Of a stretch of 40,683 bases of DNA, positions 1 through 8,615 are shown one piece after another. Numbering within the stretch: position 1 is the stretch's first letter; the number at the start of each line of letters is the position of its first letter. The stretch is taken from assembly GCA_030645295.1 (NCBI GenBank), contig JAUSMG010000398.1:1-40683 (forward strand), given 5' to 3'. This DNA comes from Saprospiraceae bacterium (GTDB lineage: Bacteria; Bacteroidota; Bacteroidia; Chitinophagales; Saprospiraceae). The translations under genes and the position numbers were made by a program. Under the pieces are notes generated by a model, which saw only the letters and a list, made by a program, of their open reading frames with translations, was not told where the DNA came from and searched no databases.

Positions 1-2
1 CA

Positions 3-635
3 AATGGAACTCGTGACACTACCTTTGGTGACCAGGGCGTTGTGTACTTTACAGAAATTGAAGACCCAACGGAGGGGATAGGGATAAAGGTTTTACCCAA
101 CGGGAAAACCCTTGTTGGCATTTCAAGTTTTTATGGAAAGAACTTCTACATCGCTCAACTTCTTCCCGGCGGAGTAAGAGATTCGACATTTGGTGTAAAT
201 GGAGTTTACAAACACCTGAACAAGGATTTCAGGGCCCGGACAATGACTCTCACGGCCAACATGCTTACAGTTTCTGGTAGAGAGGAATCCAACTCCAGTT
301 ACAATAAAATTCTTCTCCTCCGCTTCCTCCTGGATTTGTCCGTCGGCACATTCAACCCCGAAAACGCAGCCGACCCTACCCTTTGGATATACCCCAATCC
401 TATCTCCGAGCAGTTCACCCTGGAATTCGGGCTTACCCAACAAGCACAGGTAAGCGTGCAATTGTTTGATTTACAGGGCAAATTGGTTCAATCGCTGGTT
501 CAAAATCAATCGTTTGAACAAGGGGAACATGCGTTGGGGCTTCACTGCCCGGGGCATCTTCCTGCTGGTAATTATATATTGACCCTGGAAGTCGCAAGTA
601 AAAAGATGACGAGTGTGCAGGTTGTGAAAAAGTGA
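3..635 (+). CDS. Secreted delta-60 repeat protein with T9SS type A sorting domain, 3' part
   Basis: The frame is open from the first bases of the window, so the 5' end of the gene lies outside. The visible N-terminal part carries delta-60 (DUF5122-like) repeats: NGTRDTTFGDQGVVYF, and again RDSTFGVNGVY about 50 residues later. Repeats of this kind usually form beta-propeller-like secreted domains. The last ~85 residues are a T9SS type A sorting domain: LWIYPNPISEQFTLEF, then FDLQGKLVQSL, then PAGNYILTLEV and the closing VQVVKK. By family knowledge this domain directs passage through the SprA channel and surface attachment or release. Ligand and role are unknown. The sprA gene lies ~18 kb away in the same window. 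Confidence 0.88.
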   Translation, partial: NGTRDTTFGDQGVVYFTEIEDPTEGIGIKVLPNGKTLVGISSFYGKNFYIAQLLPGGVRDSTFGVNGVYKHLNKDFRARTMTLTANMLTVSGREESNSSYNKILLLRFLLDLSVGTFNPENAADPTLWIYPNPISEQFTLEFGLTQQAQVSVQLFDLQGKLVQSLVQNQSFEQGEHALGLHCPGHLPAGNYILTLEVASKKMTSVQVVKK

Positions 636-686
636 AAAATCGGCATGAATCAGGAGTAGTAATGTGCGTTCCAAATGACATACAAA

Positions 687-826
687 CCACGTAGTGGTGA
701 CTCCGTTTAAAGAAAACGAATTACCCACATTTTTTTGAGCCGCGTAGCGACGGCACCGTGTCACCACTACGCGGCTCCAATCTATTTTCATTGTCGGATC
801 CTATAAACGGAATCGCCACTACGTGG
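687..826. repeat. Nested inverted-repeat element (~140 bp, REP/MITE-like)
   Basis: An outer arm at 687-711 pairs with 802-826 (22 of 25 positions; the terminal CCACGTAGTGG is exact). An inner perfect pair lies within it: GAGCCGCGTAG at 738-748 and CTACGCGGCTC at 768-778. The inner and outer right arms also resemble each other directly (CCACTACGCGGCTC against CCACTACGTGGCTC). The element fills the gap between the T9SS gene and the HAD gene. It has no credible coding frame. Such symmetry suggests a dispersed REP- or MITE-like repeat, or a strong hairpin acting as a two-sided terminator. Copy number elsewhere cannot be seen from here. Confidence 0.75.
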
Positions 827-865
827 CTCTTTACCTCGAAAAACACAGGTTAACCGTGGTTTGCA

Positions 866-1522
866 TTAAACCTGTTGGTGCGCAGATTCGAATGGCGGCA
901 ATAATCGCATTCCTGCCAGCCGCTCCTCGATCTCCGTCCCTGGCTCATGCCAAACCCCCTGAATCCCCACTTGATTGGCCGCTTCCACATTTTCTGGCAA
1001 ATCATCAAAGAACACCGTCTGCTCCGGTAATATCTCTGCATCTGCCAGCACATACTCGAACGCTTCGCGTGTGGGCTTCCGCAATCGGATGAGGTGAGAG
1101 AAATACACCCCATCGAAGTGTAGTGACTCGTATTCGACCAAGCCGTGTTCGCGCAACATATAATCGACTATCCAGCGCTCATGCAAGTCATTGATATTAC
1201 TGAGTAAGAACACTTTATAGCGTTGGCGCAAGCGGATCAACAGCTCAAAACGGTGCTTTGGCATCCCGATGAAAATGGCGTTCCAGGCCGCAATGACCTG
1301 TTCCGGCGCAAGTGCAGGCTCAGAAGCCTGACAAAGTTTTTCTACAAACTCATCTGTACTGAGTCCGCCTGTTTCGTACAGTTCAAACACCCGCTCCCGT
1401 AGGAGTTTTTCTCTGGCTGCGATAAAATTTTCGCCCAGCAGGATTTTCATTTCCCGCTCAAAAGCAGCCAGATCAAGGTCAAAAAGTACGTTTCCAAAGT
1501 CGAAGATGATATTGCGGATCAT
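866..1522 (-). CDS. HAD-superfamily (IA, YihX-like) phosphatase
   Basis: 218 residues from an ATG directly before IRNIIFDFGNV; the open frame extends upstream, but only from a TTG and through a tandem repeat, so this ATG is preferred. HAD motif I is IFDFGNVLFD with nucleophile Asp8. The usual second Asp is replaced by Gly-Asn, as in the YihX/epoxide-hydrolase-N-terminal-like branch. Motif II is LLSNIN (Ser108), motif III is the Lys149 in LRKPTREAF, and motif IV is FFDDLPENVEAA (Asp173, Asp174). Residues ~15-90 form the helical cap. Likely a cytosolic phosphatase of a small phosphorylated metabolite such as a sugar phosphate; the substrate cannot be read from sequence. A possible -7 box (CATATTTG on the minus strand, 1628-1635) lies ~105 bp upstream. 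Confidence 0.9.
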   Translation of the reverse strand: MIRNIIFDFGNVLFDLDLAAFEREMKILLGENFIAAREKLLRERVFELYETGGLSTDEFVEKLCQASEPALAPEQVIAAWNAIFIGMPKHRFELLIRLRQRYKVFLLSNINDLHERWIVDYMLREHGLVEYESLHFDGVYFSHLIRLRKPTREAFEYVLADAEILPEQTVFFDDLPENVEAANQVGIQGVWHEPGTEIEERLAGMRLLPPFESAHQQV

Positions 1523-1528
1523 GTGTTT

Positions 1529-1624
1529 AATGTGGTCAATATGTTTCCCTCCTTCGTTAAAACTTCGGCGGGTAAAAATGTGGTCAATGTGGTTCCCTCC
1601 GTTGGTAAAGGTTTGGCTGGCAAA
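1529..1624. repeat. 48-bp tandem duplication in the leader of the HAD gene
   Basis: Copies at 1529-1576 and 1577-1624 match at 38 of 48 positions; both begin AATGTGGTCAAT and contain CCCTCC. It lies immediately upstream of the HAD start codon, in the presumed 5' untranslated region. The period is 16 codons, so the minus-strand frame stays open through it. Confidence 0.7.
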
Positions 1625-1744
1625 GCGCAAATATGGCACCAACCTTCATAGTTTGGAGTTTATCGATCATAGTTTCTGGTTTATAGTTCATAGTTCATAG
1701 TTGATTCACGACCTTCGCCCCTGCATTTTCAAACGGCACAAGCA

Positions 1745-3415
1745 ATGGCGAAAAAATCGACACCGCAATCCAATAAATCCGGCAAAAAAGAACCCACGGG
1801 CACTACAGATTCCACCGAAAAATGGCTTCCATGGGCTTTAGCCGGACTGGCTTTTATCCTGTACAGTACGGGCTTCGGCAACCAAATGGTGGGTATGGAC
1901 GACCACTCCGCTACTGTCGACAATCCTGCGGTCAAGGATTTTCTGATCTTTGGAGGCTTCAACCTCGGCATGTACGCCCCACTCACCTGGATCGGCTACC
2001 AAATATCGTACATCCTCGGTAAGGAGAGTCCTCAAATGTACCACCTCCTTTCCGCGCTGGTCCATGCCATCAACGTGGTGCTGGTGTTCAAACTCTTTCG
2101 TCGGTTGGATAGCAACGTGACGGTGTCGGCGTTAGTTGCCTTGTTTTTTGCCATCCACCCGCTCAATGTGGAGGCCGTCGCCTGGATCGCCGGGTTCAGT
2201 ACGCCGCTTTTTTCTATGTTCAGCCTGTTGGCGATGAACTATTATGTCCGGCACACCAAGGAAGAGGAGGGCGGTTTTGGCAAAAACTACTGGCATGCGC
2301 TCACCATGTTCCTGCTCGCCTGCCTGGCCAAATCGGCGGCAGTTACCCTGCCACTTACATTGCTCGTACTTGATTTGTGGAAAAAACGCGGCTTTTCACC
2401 GCGGGTGTTGCTTGAAAAAGCTCCGTTTTTCGCTATTTCACTTGGTTTTGGTCTCCTCACGCTCTACTCGCGTCAATACGCTGGCCAACTCGATCAGCCT
2501 GCCGATTTCACGATTTTTGATCGTGGCCTGATGGCTTGCCATACCGTGCTTTTTTATTGGAAAAAGTTACTCATGCCAACGGGTTTGAGCATCTGGTATC
2601 CATTTGAAAAAACAAATGGCGTCTGGAGCTGGGATTATTTAGCTGCGCCGGTTATCTTGTTCGGTATTCTCTTTGCCGCATGGCGAAGCCGACAGGCAAT
2701 GCCTTTGTTGTGGATCGGGATTTTGTTCTATTTGTCCAACATCGTGCTGTCACTCCCCTGGTCCACATTCGGAACCTTTGAATTGCGCTCTGATCGCTAC
2801 AACTACCTGGCCGGGCTCGGTATTTTTGTCATAATTGCTGCTTTGCCCGATTATTTGAAAGAAAAACGCCCCTCCTGGTCTGGCGCCGCCTGGGCCGTGA
2901 TCCTGGGACTGGCCTTTATTTGGCTCGTCACCTCTGCCCTCCGCATCCGCGATTGGAAAGACACGATGACCCTGATCGACAAGGCAATAGCCGCCACCGG
3001 CGACAATCATGGCAAAGCTTATCTCTGGCGCGGAATGGCCTACGGCAAGGCCAGTGATGCGCAAAAAGCCATCAAAGATTTCAGCCTTGCCTTGCAGAAA
3101 AACGATGAGCTCTACGAGGCCTACAAATTCAGGGGCAATATTTTTGGGATGATGAAAAACTACGAGCAATCAGTGACCGACCTCACAAAATTTCTGGAAC
3201 ATTACCCAATTGAAGTGCCTGAATTGTACTACCGTGGACTTTACTACGCCAATCTTGAACGCAACCAGGAAGCAGTTGCCGATTTTAACCGCGCATTGGA
3301 ATTGGATTCCACTTTTGCACGGGTCTATCGCGCACGGGGCAATTGCTATCTGAAATTGGGTGAAACGGAGAAGGGAAATGCAGATCTGGCGAAGTGGGAG
3401 AGTATGCCGAAGTAG
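1745..3415 (+). CDS. Multi-spanning GT-C-type membrane protein with C-terminal TPRs (TMTC-like)
   Basis: 556 residues. After a charged cytosolic start (residues 1-27) come about ten hydrophobic segments up to ~residue 400. The first periplasmic loop has the acidic pair in GMDDHSATVDNPAV (residues 50-63), the position of the catalytic acidic residues in GT-C transferases. The stretch FFAIHPLNVEAVAWIAG (~134-150) is typical of TPR-linked TMTC-like proteins. Residues ~415-550 contain at least three tetratricopeptide units (KAYLWRGMAYGKASDAQKAI; LYEAYKFRGNIF; ARVYRARGNCYLKLGETEKG). The family is thought to move sugars from polyprenyl-phosphate donors onto acceptors; acceptor and sugar are unknown here. 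Single gene, convergent with nadB. Confidence 0.8.
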   Translation: MAKKSTPQSNKSGKKEPTGTTDSTEKWLPWALAGLAFILYSTGFGNQMVGMDDHSATVDNPAVKDFLIFGGFNLGMYAPLTWIGYQISYILGKESPQMYHLLSALVHAINVVLVFKLFRRLDSNVTVSALVALFFAIHPLNVEAVAWIAGFSTPLFSMFSLLAMNYYVRHTKEEEGGFGKNYWHALTMFLLACLAKSAAVTLPLTLLVLDLWKKRGFSPRVLLEKAPFFAISLGFGLLTLYSRQYAGQLDQPADFTIFDRGLMACHTVLFYWKKLLMPTGLSIWYPFEKTNGVWSWDYLAAPVILFGILFAAWRSRQAMPLLWIGILFYLSNIVLSLPWSTFGTFELRSDRYNYLAGLGIFVIIAALPDYLKEKRPSWSGAAWAVILGLAFIWLVTSALRIRDWKDTMTLIDKAIAATGDNHGKAYLWRGMAYGKASDAQKAIKDFSLALQKNDELYEAYKFRGNIFGMMKNYEQSVTDLTKFLEHYPIEVPELYYRGLYYANLERNQEAVADFNRALELDSTFARVYRARGNCYLKLGETEKGNADLAKWESMPK

Positions 3416-3420
3416 GGATT

Positions 3421-3502
3421 TTGGACTGTAGGACATTGGACTGTAGGACATTGACTGGTGGACAGTCCAATGTCCAATGTCCAATATCCAACAGTCCCAC
3501 AG
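3421..3502. terminator. Repeat-rich hairpin between convergent genes (likely two-way terminator)
   Basis: A perfect tandem 15-mer, TTGGACTGTAGGACA, occurs at 3421-3435 and 3436-3450. It is followed by inverted copies in the form TCCAATG and CAGTCCC. GGACATTGGAC (3431-3441) pairs perfectly with GTCCAATGTCC (3465-3475). The tract fills the gap between the stop codons of the TPR membrane protein and nadB, so a terminator for both strands is plausible. No clear U-tract follows. Confidence 0.5.
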
Positions 3503-3505
3503 TCC

Positions 3506-5116
3506 CTAAAGCACCGAATACTCCACAAACGGCAGTTGCTCCGGATAGTCCGTGGTATAATGTAAACCCCGGCTTTCGCGGCGGTGCGAGGCCGAACGGG
3601 TGATGAGGTAGGCTACGGTGATAAGGTTGCGAAGTTCCATCAATTGGGGACTGATGGTGGTGGTTTTGTAGAGTTCCTCCGTTTCCTGATAAAGCAGGTA
3701 AAGGCGATCAAGCGCCCGTTTTAAACGCACATTGGAGCGCACTATGCCGACATAATAGGACATGATGTCGCGCAATTCCTTCAACCCTTGGGTAATAAGC
3801 ACCATTTCCATCGGATCTGTAGTGCCTTCGGCATTCCAGTCGGGAACACCTTCCTGAAATTCCCAACCGTCCAATTTCCCCACAAGGTCGTGTGCCACCC
3901 GATGGGCAAACACCATGCCTTCGAGCAAGGAATTGGATGCAAGCCGGTTTGCGCCATGCAAGCCTGTGCTCGTACACTCACCCGCTGCATACAACCGATG
4001 GATACTGGTATGCCCGTATTGGTCCACCAATACGCCGCCACAGGTGTAATGGCAGGCCGGAACGATCGGGATCATGGCTGTCATCGGGTCTATGCCGATA
4101 CTTTTGCACTTTTCATAAATGGTGGGAAAGTGCGCCAGAAATCCTTCTTTATCCAAATGACGGCAGTCCAGATACATACATTCTGTACCTCGTTTTTTCA
4201 TTTCCGAGTCAATGGCACGGGCTACTATGTCGCGTGGCGCAAGGGAAAGACGAGGGTCGTAATGCTGCATAAACTCCTCACCCTCAGCCGTTTTTAAGAT
4301 TCCGCCAAAGCCCCGCACGGCCTCTGAAACAAGAAAGGAAGGGTTATCGCCCGCCGGGTTGTAGAGGGATGTAGGGTGAAACTGAATGAATTCCATGCCT
4401 TCCACCCGGCCTTTGGCACGGTAGGCCATCGCTACCCCGTCGCCGGTGGCAATGACCGGATTGGTCGTGGATTTGTAGACCTGTCCGGCTCCGCCGGTGC
4501 AGAGCACTGTCACCCGGGCCAGGATGGTATCAATGTCGCCATTTTGCTTGTTGAGCGCATAACAACCATAGCATTCAATGCCCGGTGTGACGCGGATCAC
4601 CATGCGCCCCAGATGGTGCTGCGTGATGAGATCAAGGGCAAAGCAGTGTTCGGATATGGTGATGTTGGAATATTTTTTGGCCTCTTCCATGAGGGTGCGC
4701 TGCATTTCCCAGCCGGTCAGATCTTTGTAGTGGAGGATTCGGTGCTCGGAGTGGCCGCCTTCCCGGGCAAGATCGTAATCCGTAGAGCCTTTTTCTTTGT
4801 CAAAATGCGCGCCCCAGCCAATGATCTCGCGAACCCGTTCGGGGCCTTCTTCCACTACAATGCGCACAATATCCTCTTTGCATAGACCATCGCCCGCATC
4901 CAAAGTATCCGCAATGTGCTTTTCAAAATTGTCTTTTTCAAGATCCCACACGGCGGCCACTCCTCCCTGGGCATAGCGGGTATTGCTTTCGCCCTCCACC
5001 GTTTTGGTGAGTACAAGTATTTGTCGATCAGAAAATAAGCGGGAAGCCTTGATGGCAAAGGTCAGTCCGGCGATGCCGGAGCCGAGTACGAGGATGTCTG
5101 TTTGGGTGCGTGTCAT
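3506..5116 (-). CDS. nadB: L-aspartate oxidase
   Basis: 536 residues from the ATG before TRTQTDILVLGSG; the frame is open further upstream, but the FAD-binding beta strand should sit near the N-terminus. Oxidises L-aspartate to iminoaspartate, the first step of de novo NAD synthesis, in the cytosol with FAD. Seen: the dinucleotide-binding GSGIAG (12-17), RYAQGGVAAV, the family stretch EGGHSEHRILHYKDLTGWEM, HPTSLYNPAG, LAPRDIVARAID, and the FAD-binding end GECTSTGLHGANRLASNSLL. A fumarate-reductase-type C-terminal helical domain follows. Length is normal. The quinolinate synthase partner nadA is not in this window. Succinate dehydrogenase SdhA is the main look-alike, but length and the RLASNSLLE block favour NadB. 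Confidence 0.96.
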   Translation of the reverse strand: MTRTQTDILVLGSGIAGLTFAIKASRLFSDRQILVLTKTVEGESNTRYAQGGVAAVWDLEKDNFEKHIADTLDAGDGLCKEDIVRIVVEEGPERVREIIGWGAHFDKEKGSTDYDLAREGGHSEHRILHYKDLTGWEMQRTLMEEAKKYSNITISEHCFALDLITQHHLGRMVIRVTPGIECYGCYALNKQNGDIDTILARVTVLCTGGAGQVYKSTTNPVIATGDGVAMAYRAKGRVEGMEFIQFHPTSLYNPAGDNPSFLVSEAVRGFGGILKTAEGEEFMQHYDPRLSLAPRDIVARAIDSEMKKRGTECMYLDCRHLDKEGFLAHFPTIYEKCKSIGIDPMTAMIPIVPACHYTCGGVLVDQYGHTSIHRLYAAGECTSTGLHGANRLASNSLLEGMVFAHRVAHDLVGKLDGWEFQEGVPDWNAEGTTDPMEMVLITQGLKELRDIMSYYVGIVRSNVRLKRALDRLYLLYQETEELYKTTTISPQLMELRNLITVAYLITRSASHRRESRGLHYTTDYPEQLPFVEYSVL

Positions 5117-5120
5117 GACG

Positions 5121-5128
5121 CAAACATA
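5121..5128 (-). promoter_or_regulatory. Possible -7 box of nadB
   Basis: TATGTTTG on the minus strand matches the Bacteroidota consensus TAnnTTTG exactly. It ends only four bases before the chosen nadB ATG, so it would give an almost leaderless mRNA. It may be chance, or the start may lie slightly downstream. No good -33 TTTG is seen at the usual distance. Confidence 0.3.
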
Positions 5129-5199
5129 AGAAGAGGCTGCCAATTCACCGATACCCCACCGCAATCACACTACTGCCCGGTTCATTAAACAGGAACAGG

Positions 5200-5880
5200 T
5201 TACTTAAGCCCCTGCACCACCGCCAGTACCAGGATCACCTGCTCTTCTTCCGGTGAAAGGTTCCGCAGCATGGTCACCGCCCGGGGGATGGGCGACACGG
5301 CACGCGCCCCATTGGTGATGGTAGCGGCCTCGCTTTGACCCAGCAGCACGGGCCACTGGCGAAGTTCGGGGTCGGTCTCCTGTTTTGCCAGCATTCGACT
5401 TTGTTTGCCACTGGACAGCAGCACGCCATCCACTAAAACGGCGTAAGGCTGGTCGTTTTGCCAGATTTCCGTTTCTTTTCCTTTTTGCCTGAAAACGAAC
5501 TCTTTATCAATCGTTTTTGCGACAACGACCGCAGTTTTGCCGCTTTTTTGCCCTGCAAATACCATTACAGGTTCTTGATAAATAGTACTGAAAAAACCTT
5601 CAAAGATGGGATCGCGCCAACCTCCCTTTTTCAGGATCTTCGGTTTCAACGAAAGATGGGCAAGGGTTTCGGCATCGCAAGCCTTGAGCATTTCAGGCAT
5701 CCCTTTGGTAAGGGGGCGCTTCGTCAAGCGCCCGCGCAGCTTTCCCAGCAATTCTTTCCAGGCCCGCGAGGCAGGATTGAAGGCAATATTGCTCAGCACA
5801 CTGGCAATAAAGAAAAATATCCCGGTGATGAATAGCCCCACCAAAAGGGCGGCAAAAAGTAATCGGAGTAATGCGGCCAT
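5200..5880 (-). CDS. Membrane-anchored protein of unknown function
   Basis: 226 residues. One long hydrophobic segment at residues ~3-32 (ALLRLLFAALLVGLFITGI) would anchor it in the inner membrane, perhaps as a signal anchor or two short helices. A basic stretch follows (KLRGRLTKRPLTKG). The soluble part contains a beta-rich segment (EPVMVFAGQKSGKTAVVVAK; FVFRQKGKETEIWQN; YAVLVDGVLL). GQKSGKT resembles a Walker A loop, but no Walker B or ATPase context follows, so I do not call a nucleotide-binding protein. The family is not recognised. A clear -7 box sits 13 bp upstream, and the gene is divergent from hppA with 179 bp between the starts. Downstream is nadB on the same strand, which has its own putative -7 box. 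Confidence 0.75.
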   Translation of the reverse strand: MAALLRLLFAALLVGLFITGIFFFIASVLSNIAFNPASRAWKELLGKLRGRLTKRPLTKGMPEMLKACDAETLAHLSLKPKILKKGGWRDPIFEGFFSTIYQEPVMVFAGQKSGKTAVVVAKTIDKEFVFRQKGKETEIWQNDQPYAVLVDGVLLSSGKQSRMLAKQETDPELRQWPVLLGQSEAATITNGARAVSPIPRAVTMLRNLSPEEEQVILVLAVVQGLK

Positions 5881-5893
5881 GTGTTTTTTGTTG

Positions 5894-5901
5894 CAAAAGT
5901 A
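5894..5901 (-). promoter_or_regulatory. -7 promoter element of the membrane-anchored protein
   Basis: TACTTTTG on the minus strand matches TAnnTTTG exactly, 13 bases before the ATG at 5880. The same octamer serves hppA on the opposite strand and recurs before the genes starting at 27360 and 36961, which supports a shared housekeeping sigma-factor site. Confidence 0.6.
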
Positions 5902-6009
5902 GGGACAAAGCTTCGCTGGTTTGGTGTGCTTTTCGGGTTTGTTGGACCAAAACGACCAGATATCCTGCGAACTTTCAACTTTAGTACACCCAGAAAGATT
6001 CTTTCTCTA

Positions 6010-6017
6010 CTTTTGCA
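6010..6017 (+). promoter_or_regulatory. -7 promoter element of hppA
   Basis: TACTTTTG, an exact TAnnTTTG match, 42 bases before the hppA ATG. A weak -33 candidate (CTTTAG, around 5979-5984) lies ~25 bases upstream. Confidence 0.6.
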
Positions 6018-6059
6018 CCCGTTTTTTACAAACTTTCACGTCAAAACAAATTTAAAGGG

Positions 6060-8522
6060 ATGAGCTCTCTGGTTTACTTATTACCAATCTTCGGGGTCGT
6101 AGGTCTCGTGTATATGTTTTTCCTCCAGAAATGGGTGACAAAACAAGACGCAGGCGACGAAAAGATGCAAGGCATCGCCAAGCACATCGCTGATGGCGCA
6201 ATGGCATTCCTCAAAGCCGAATACCGCATCCTCGGCATTTATGTGGTTATTGCCAGCATTCTACTCGGCTGGCTCAGTACACAGGCCGACACAAGTCACC
6301 CGCTGATCGTGGTGGCATTCATCATTGGCGCATTTTTCTCGGCACTGGCCGGCAACCTCGGGATGCGCGTGGCCACAAAAGCCAACGTCCGCACCACCCA
6401 GGCCGCCCGCACCAGCCTTACCAAGGCCTTGAAGGTGTCCTTTCACGGCGGATCTGTAATGGGTCTTGGCGTGGCAGGTTTGGCCGTGATAGGATTGAGT
6501 GCTTTGTTCGCTATTTTCTATGTCTATTTCATGGGCGGCACTTACGGTGCTGATGGCCCTCGCACCATGACCAGGGTACTCGAAGTGCTGGCGGGTTTCT
6601 CGCTGGGTGCTGAGTCCATTGCGCTTTTTGCGCGCGTGGGTGGTGGTATCTACACCAAAGCCGCCGACGTAGGCGCTGACCTCGTGGGTAAAGTCGAAGC
6701 TGGTATTCCGGAAGACGATCCTCGCAACCCTGCTACCATCGCCGACAACGTGGGCGATAACGTGGGCGACGTGGCTGGTATGGGCGCCGACTTGTTTGGC
6801 TCTTATGTGGCTACCGTGCTTGCAGCCATGGTACTCGGCAACTCTGTTATCCGTGATTCTGGCGGTATTGATGATGTATTTGGCGGCATCGGTCCTATTC
6901 TTTTACCGGTCATGATCGCTGGCCTCGGCATCCTGTTCTCCATTGTGGGCATGCAATTTGTGCGGATCAAAGACGGCACTGAAGCCGACTCCAACACCGT
7001 TCAGCGTGCGCTCAACACCGGCAACTGGGTGAGCGTTATCCTCACCGCAGTAATTTGTTTTCCGGTGATCAAGTGGATGCTGCCAGAAACCATGACCATG
7101 CGTTTCTTTGGTCAAGGCTCGCAGATCATCAGCAGCACCAACGTTTTCAACGCGACTATGGTGGGCCTTATCGTAGGCTCCCTGATCTCAGCCATTACCG
7201 AATACTACACAGGCCTGGGTAAAAAGCCGGTGATGGACATTGTTCGCCAATCGGGCACCGGCCACGCTACCAACGTTATTGCTGGTCTGGCTACGGGCAT
7301 GATGTCGACCTGGATGCCTATAGTGCTGTTCTCCGGCGCGATCTGGTCGGCTTACGAACTCGCTGGTTTCTACGGCGTAGCCATTGCAGCTTCTGCCATG
7401 ATGGCGACTACAGCCATGCAATTGGCCATTGACGCATTTGGCCCTATCGCCGACAACGCAGGCGGTATCGCTGAAATGAGCGAACTGCCTAAAGAAGTGC
7501 GCAACCGCACCGACGTACTCGACTCTGTGGGCAACACCACCGCTGCCATCGGCAAGGGCTTTGCCATCGCTTCAGCGGCTTTGACGGCCCTCGCGCTGTT
7601 CGCGGCCTACGTGGATTTCACAGGCATCGAAGGCATCAACATTTTTAAAGCAAAAGTGCTCGCCGCATTATTCCTCGGCGGCATGATCCCGGTGGTATTC
7701 AGCGCCTTGGCCATGCAGAGCGTGGGCAGAGCAGCGATGGACATGGTAGAAGAAGTTCGTCGCCAGTTCCGCGAGATCCCGGGTCTTTTGGAAGGTACGG
7801 GCAAAGCCGAATACGAAAAGTGCGTAGAAATTTCGACCAAGGCCGCGCTCCGCGAAATGCTGGCGCCGGGCCTTATCACCATAATTACCCCAATTCTGGT
7901 GGGTTTCATCATGGGACCTGAAGCATTGGGTGGCTACATGGCGGGCGTAACTGTGAGCGGTGTAATGTGGGCAATTTTCCAGTCGAACGCCGGTGGCGCC
8001 TGGGACAATGCGAAAAAATCGTTTGAAAAAGGTGTTGAGATCAACGGCCAGATGTACTACAAAGGCTCTGAGCCGCACAAAGCCGCTGTTACCGGCGACA
8101 CCGTGGGCGACCCTTTCAAAGACACTTCCGGCCCTTCGATGAATATTTTGATAAAACTGACCTGCCTGGTTGGCCTGGCCATCGCGCCCATTTTGGGCAA
8201 CCACGGTGCTGATGGCAGCAGCGGCAGCTCAAGAGATGACATCAAAATGTATATCCGGGAAAACCGCCTTCCACCCGGCCAGAGCGAGCCACCGAGAGGC
8301 AGCCAGCCTTTGCCGCCAAATATGCGGATGGAACAACCTGTTAATCAAGGGACAGGCTCAGTGCCCGCAGAAGGTGGCGCCCAACCCATCGGCACCTCCC
8401 CCAATGGCGCTAGATCTGTGCTTACACCAGAACAAAAGCAGGCGCTGCTTAAACAAATGCAGGAGCAACAGAAAAAGCAGGGAACGAATTCACAGTCCAC
8501 GCAACTTCCGCCTAAGAATTGA
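6060..8522 (+). CDS. hppA: K+-dependent membrane-bound pyrophosphatase (ion pump) with C-terminal tail
   Basis: 820 residues with about 16 membrane helices. Hydrolyses pyrophosphate in the cytosol and pumps H+ and/or Na+ across the inner membrane. Seen: substrate loops [20 protein letters not shown] (194-213) and [17 protein letters not shown] (229-245), and further conserved loops to ~residue 680. [10 protein letters not shown] (491-500) has Ala495 and Gly498 where K+-independent enzymes carry Lys and Thr, so the enzyme should need K+. The gate glutamate common in helix 6 of other subfamilies is absent (LFGSYV, 245-250), while helix 5 carries Glu185 in GAESIALF. From memory this arrangement matches Flavobacterium-type K+-dependent H+ pumps; ion choice is inference. 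Residues ~715-820 form an unusual hydrophilic Pro/Gln-rich tail. Confidence 0.95.
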   Translation: MSSLVYLLPIFGVVGLVYMFFLQKWVTKQDAGDEKMQGIAKHIADGAMAFLKAEYRILGIYVVIASILLGWLSTQADTSHPLIVVAFIIGAFFSALAGNLGMRVATKANVRTTQAARTSLTKALKVSFHGGSVMGLGVAGLAVIGLSALFAIFYVYFMGGTYGADGPRTMTRVLEVLAGFSLGAESIALFARVGGGIYTKAADVGADLVGKVEAGIPEDDPRNPATIADNVGDNVGDVAGMGADLFGSYVATVLAAMVLGNSVIRDSGGIDDVFGGIGPILLPVMIAGLGILFSIVGMQFVRIKDGTEADSNTVQRALNTGNWVSVILTAVICFPVIKWMLPETMTMRFFGQGSQIISSTNVFNATMVGLIVGSLISAITEYYTGLGKKPVMDIVRQSGTGHATNVIAGLATGMMSTWMPIVLFSGAIWSAYELAGFYGVAIAASAMMATTAMQLAIDAFGPIADNAGGIAEMSELPKEVRNRTDVLDSVGNTTAAIGKGFAIASAALTALALFAAYVDFTGIEGINIFKAKVLAALFLGGMIPVVFSALAMQSVGRAAMDMVEEVRRQFREIPGLLEGTGKAEYEKCVEISTKAALREMLAPGLITIITPILVGFIMGPEALGGYMAGVTVSGVMWAIFQSNAGGAWDNAKKSFEKGVEINGQMYYKGSEPHKAAVTGDTVGDPFKDTSGPSMNILIKLTCLVGLAIAPILGNHGADGSSGSSRDDIKMYIRENRLPPGQSEPPRGSQPLPPNMRMEQPVNQGTGSVPAEGGAQPIGTSPNGARSVLTPEQKQALLKQMQEQQKKQGTNSQSTQLPPKN

Positions 8523-8551
8523 GCACAGGAAAATAGTTTGATCTGATTACC

Positions 8552-8586
8552 ACCGCCCCATCCCGTACTTTTCGAGATGGGGCGGT
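8552..8586. terminator. Hairpin between convergent hppA and T9SS gene
   Basis: ACCGCCCCATC (8552-8562) pairs perfectly over 11 bp with GATGGGGCGGT (8576-8586), with a 13-base loop. It lies 30 bp after the hppA stop and 30 bp before the stop of the minus-strand gene. No U-run follows on the plus strand; on the minus strand the trailing sequence is mildly A/T-rich. Confidence 0.6.
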
Positions 8587-8615
8587 TGGGCTTGTGTGCA
8601 GGTCTCCACATCAAA

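Noticed and set aside
823-1113. Plus- and minus-strand frames overlapping the HAD gene
   Set aside because: They are out-of-frame shadows of the HAD coding sequence, which has all four catalytic motifs.
5420-5580. Walker A ATPase site in the membrane-anchored protein
   Set aside because: GQKSGKT is flanked by beta strands, but there is no Walker B and no helix after the loop as in P-loop enzymes.
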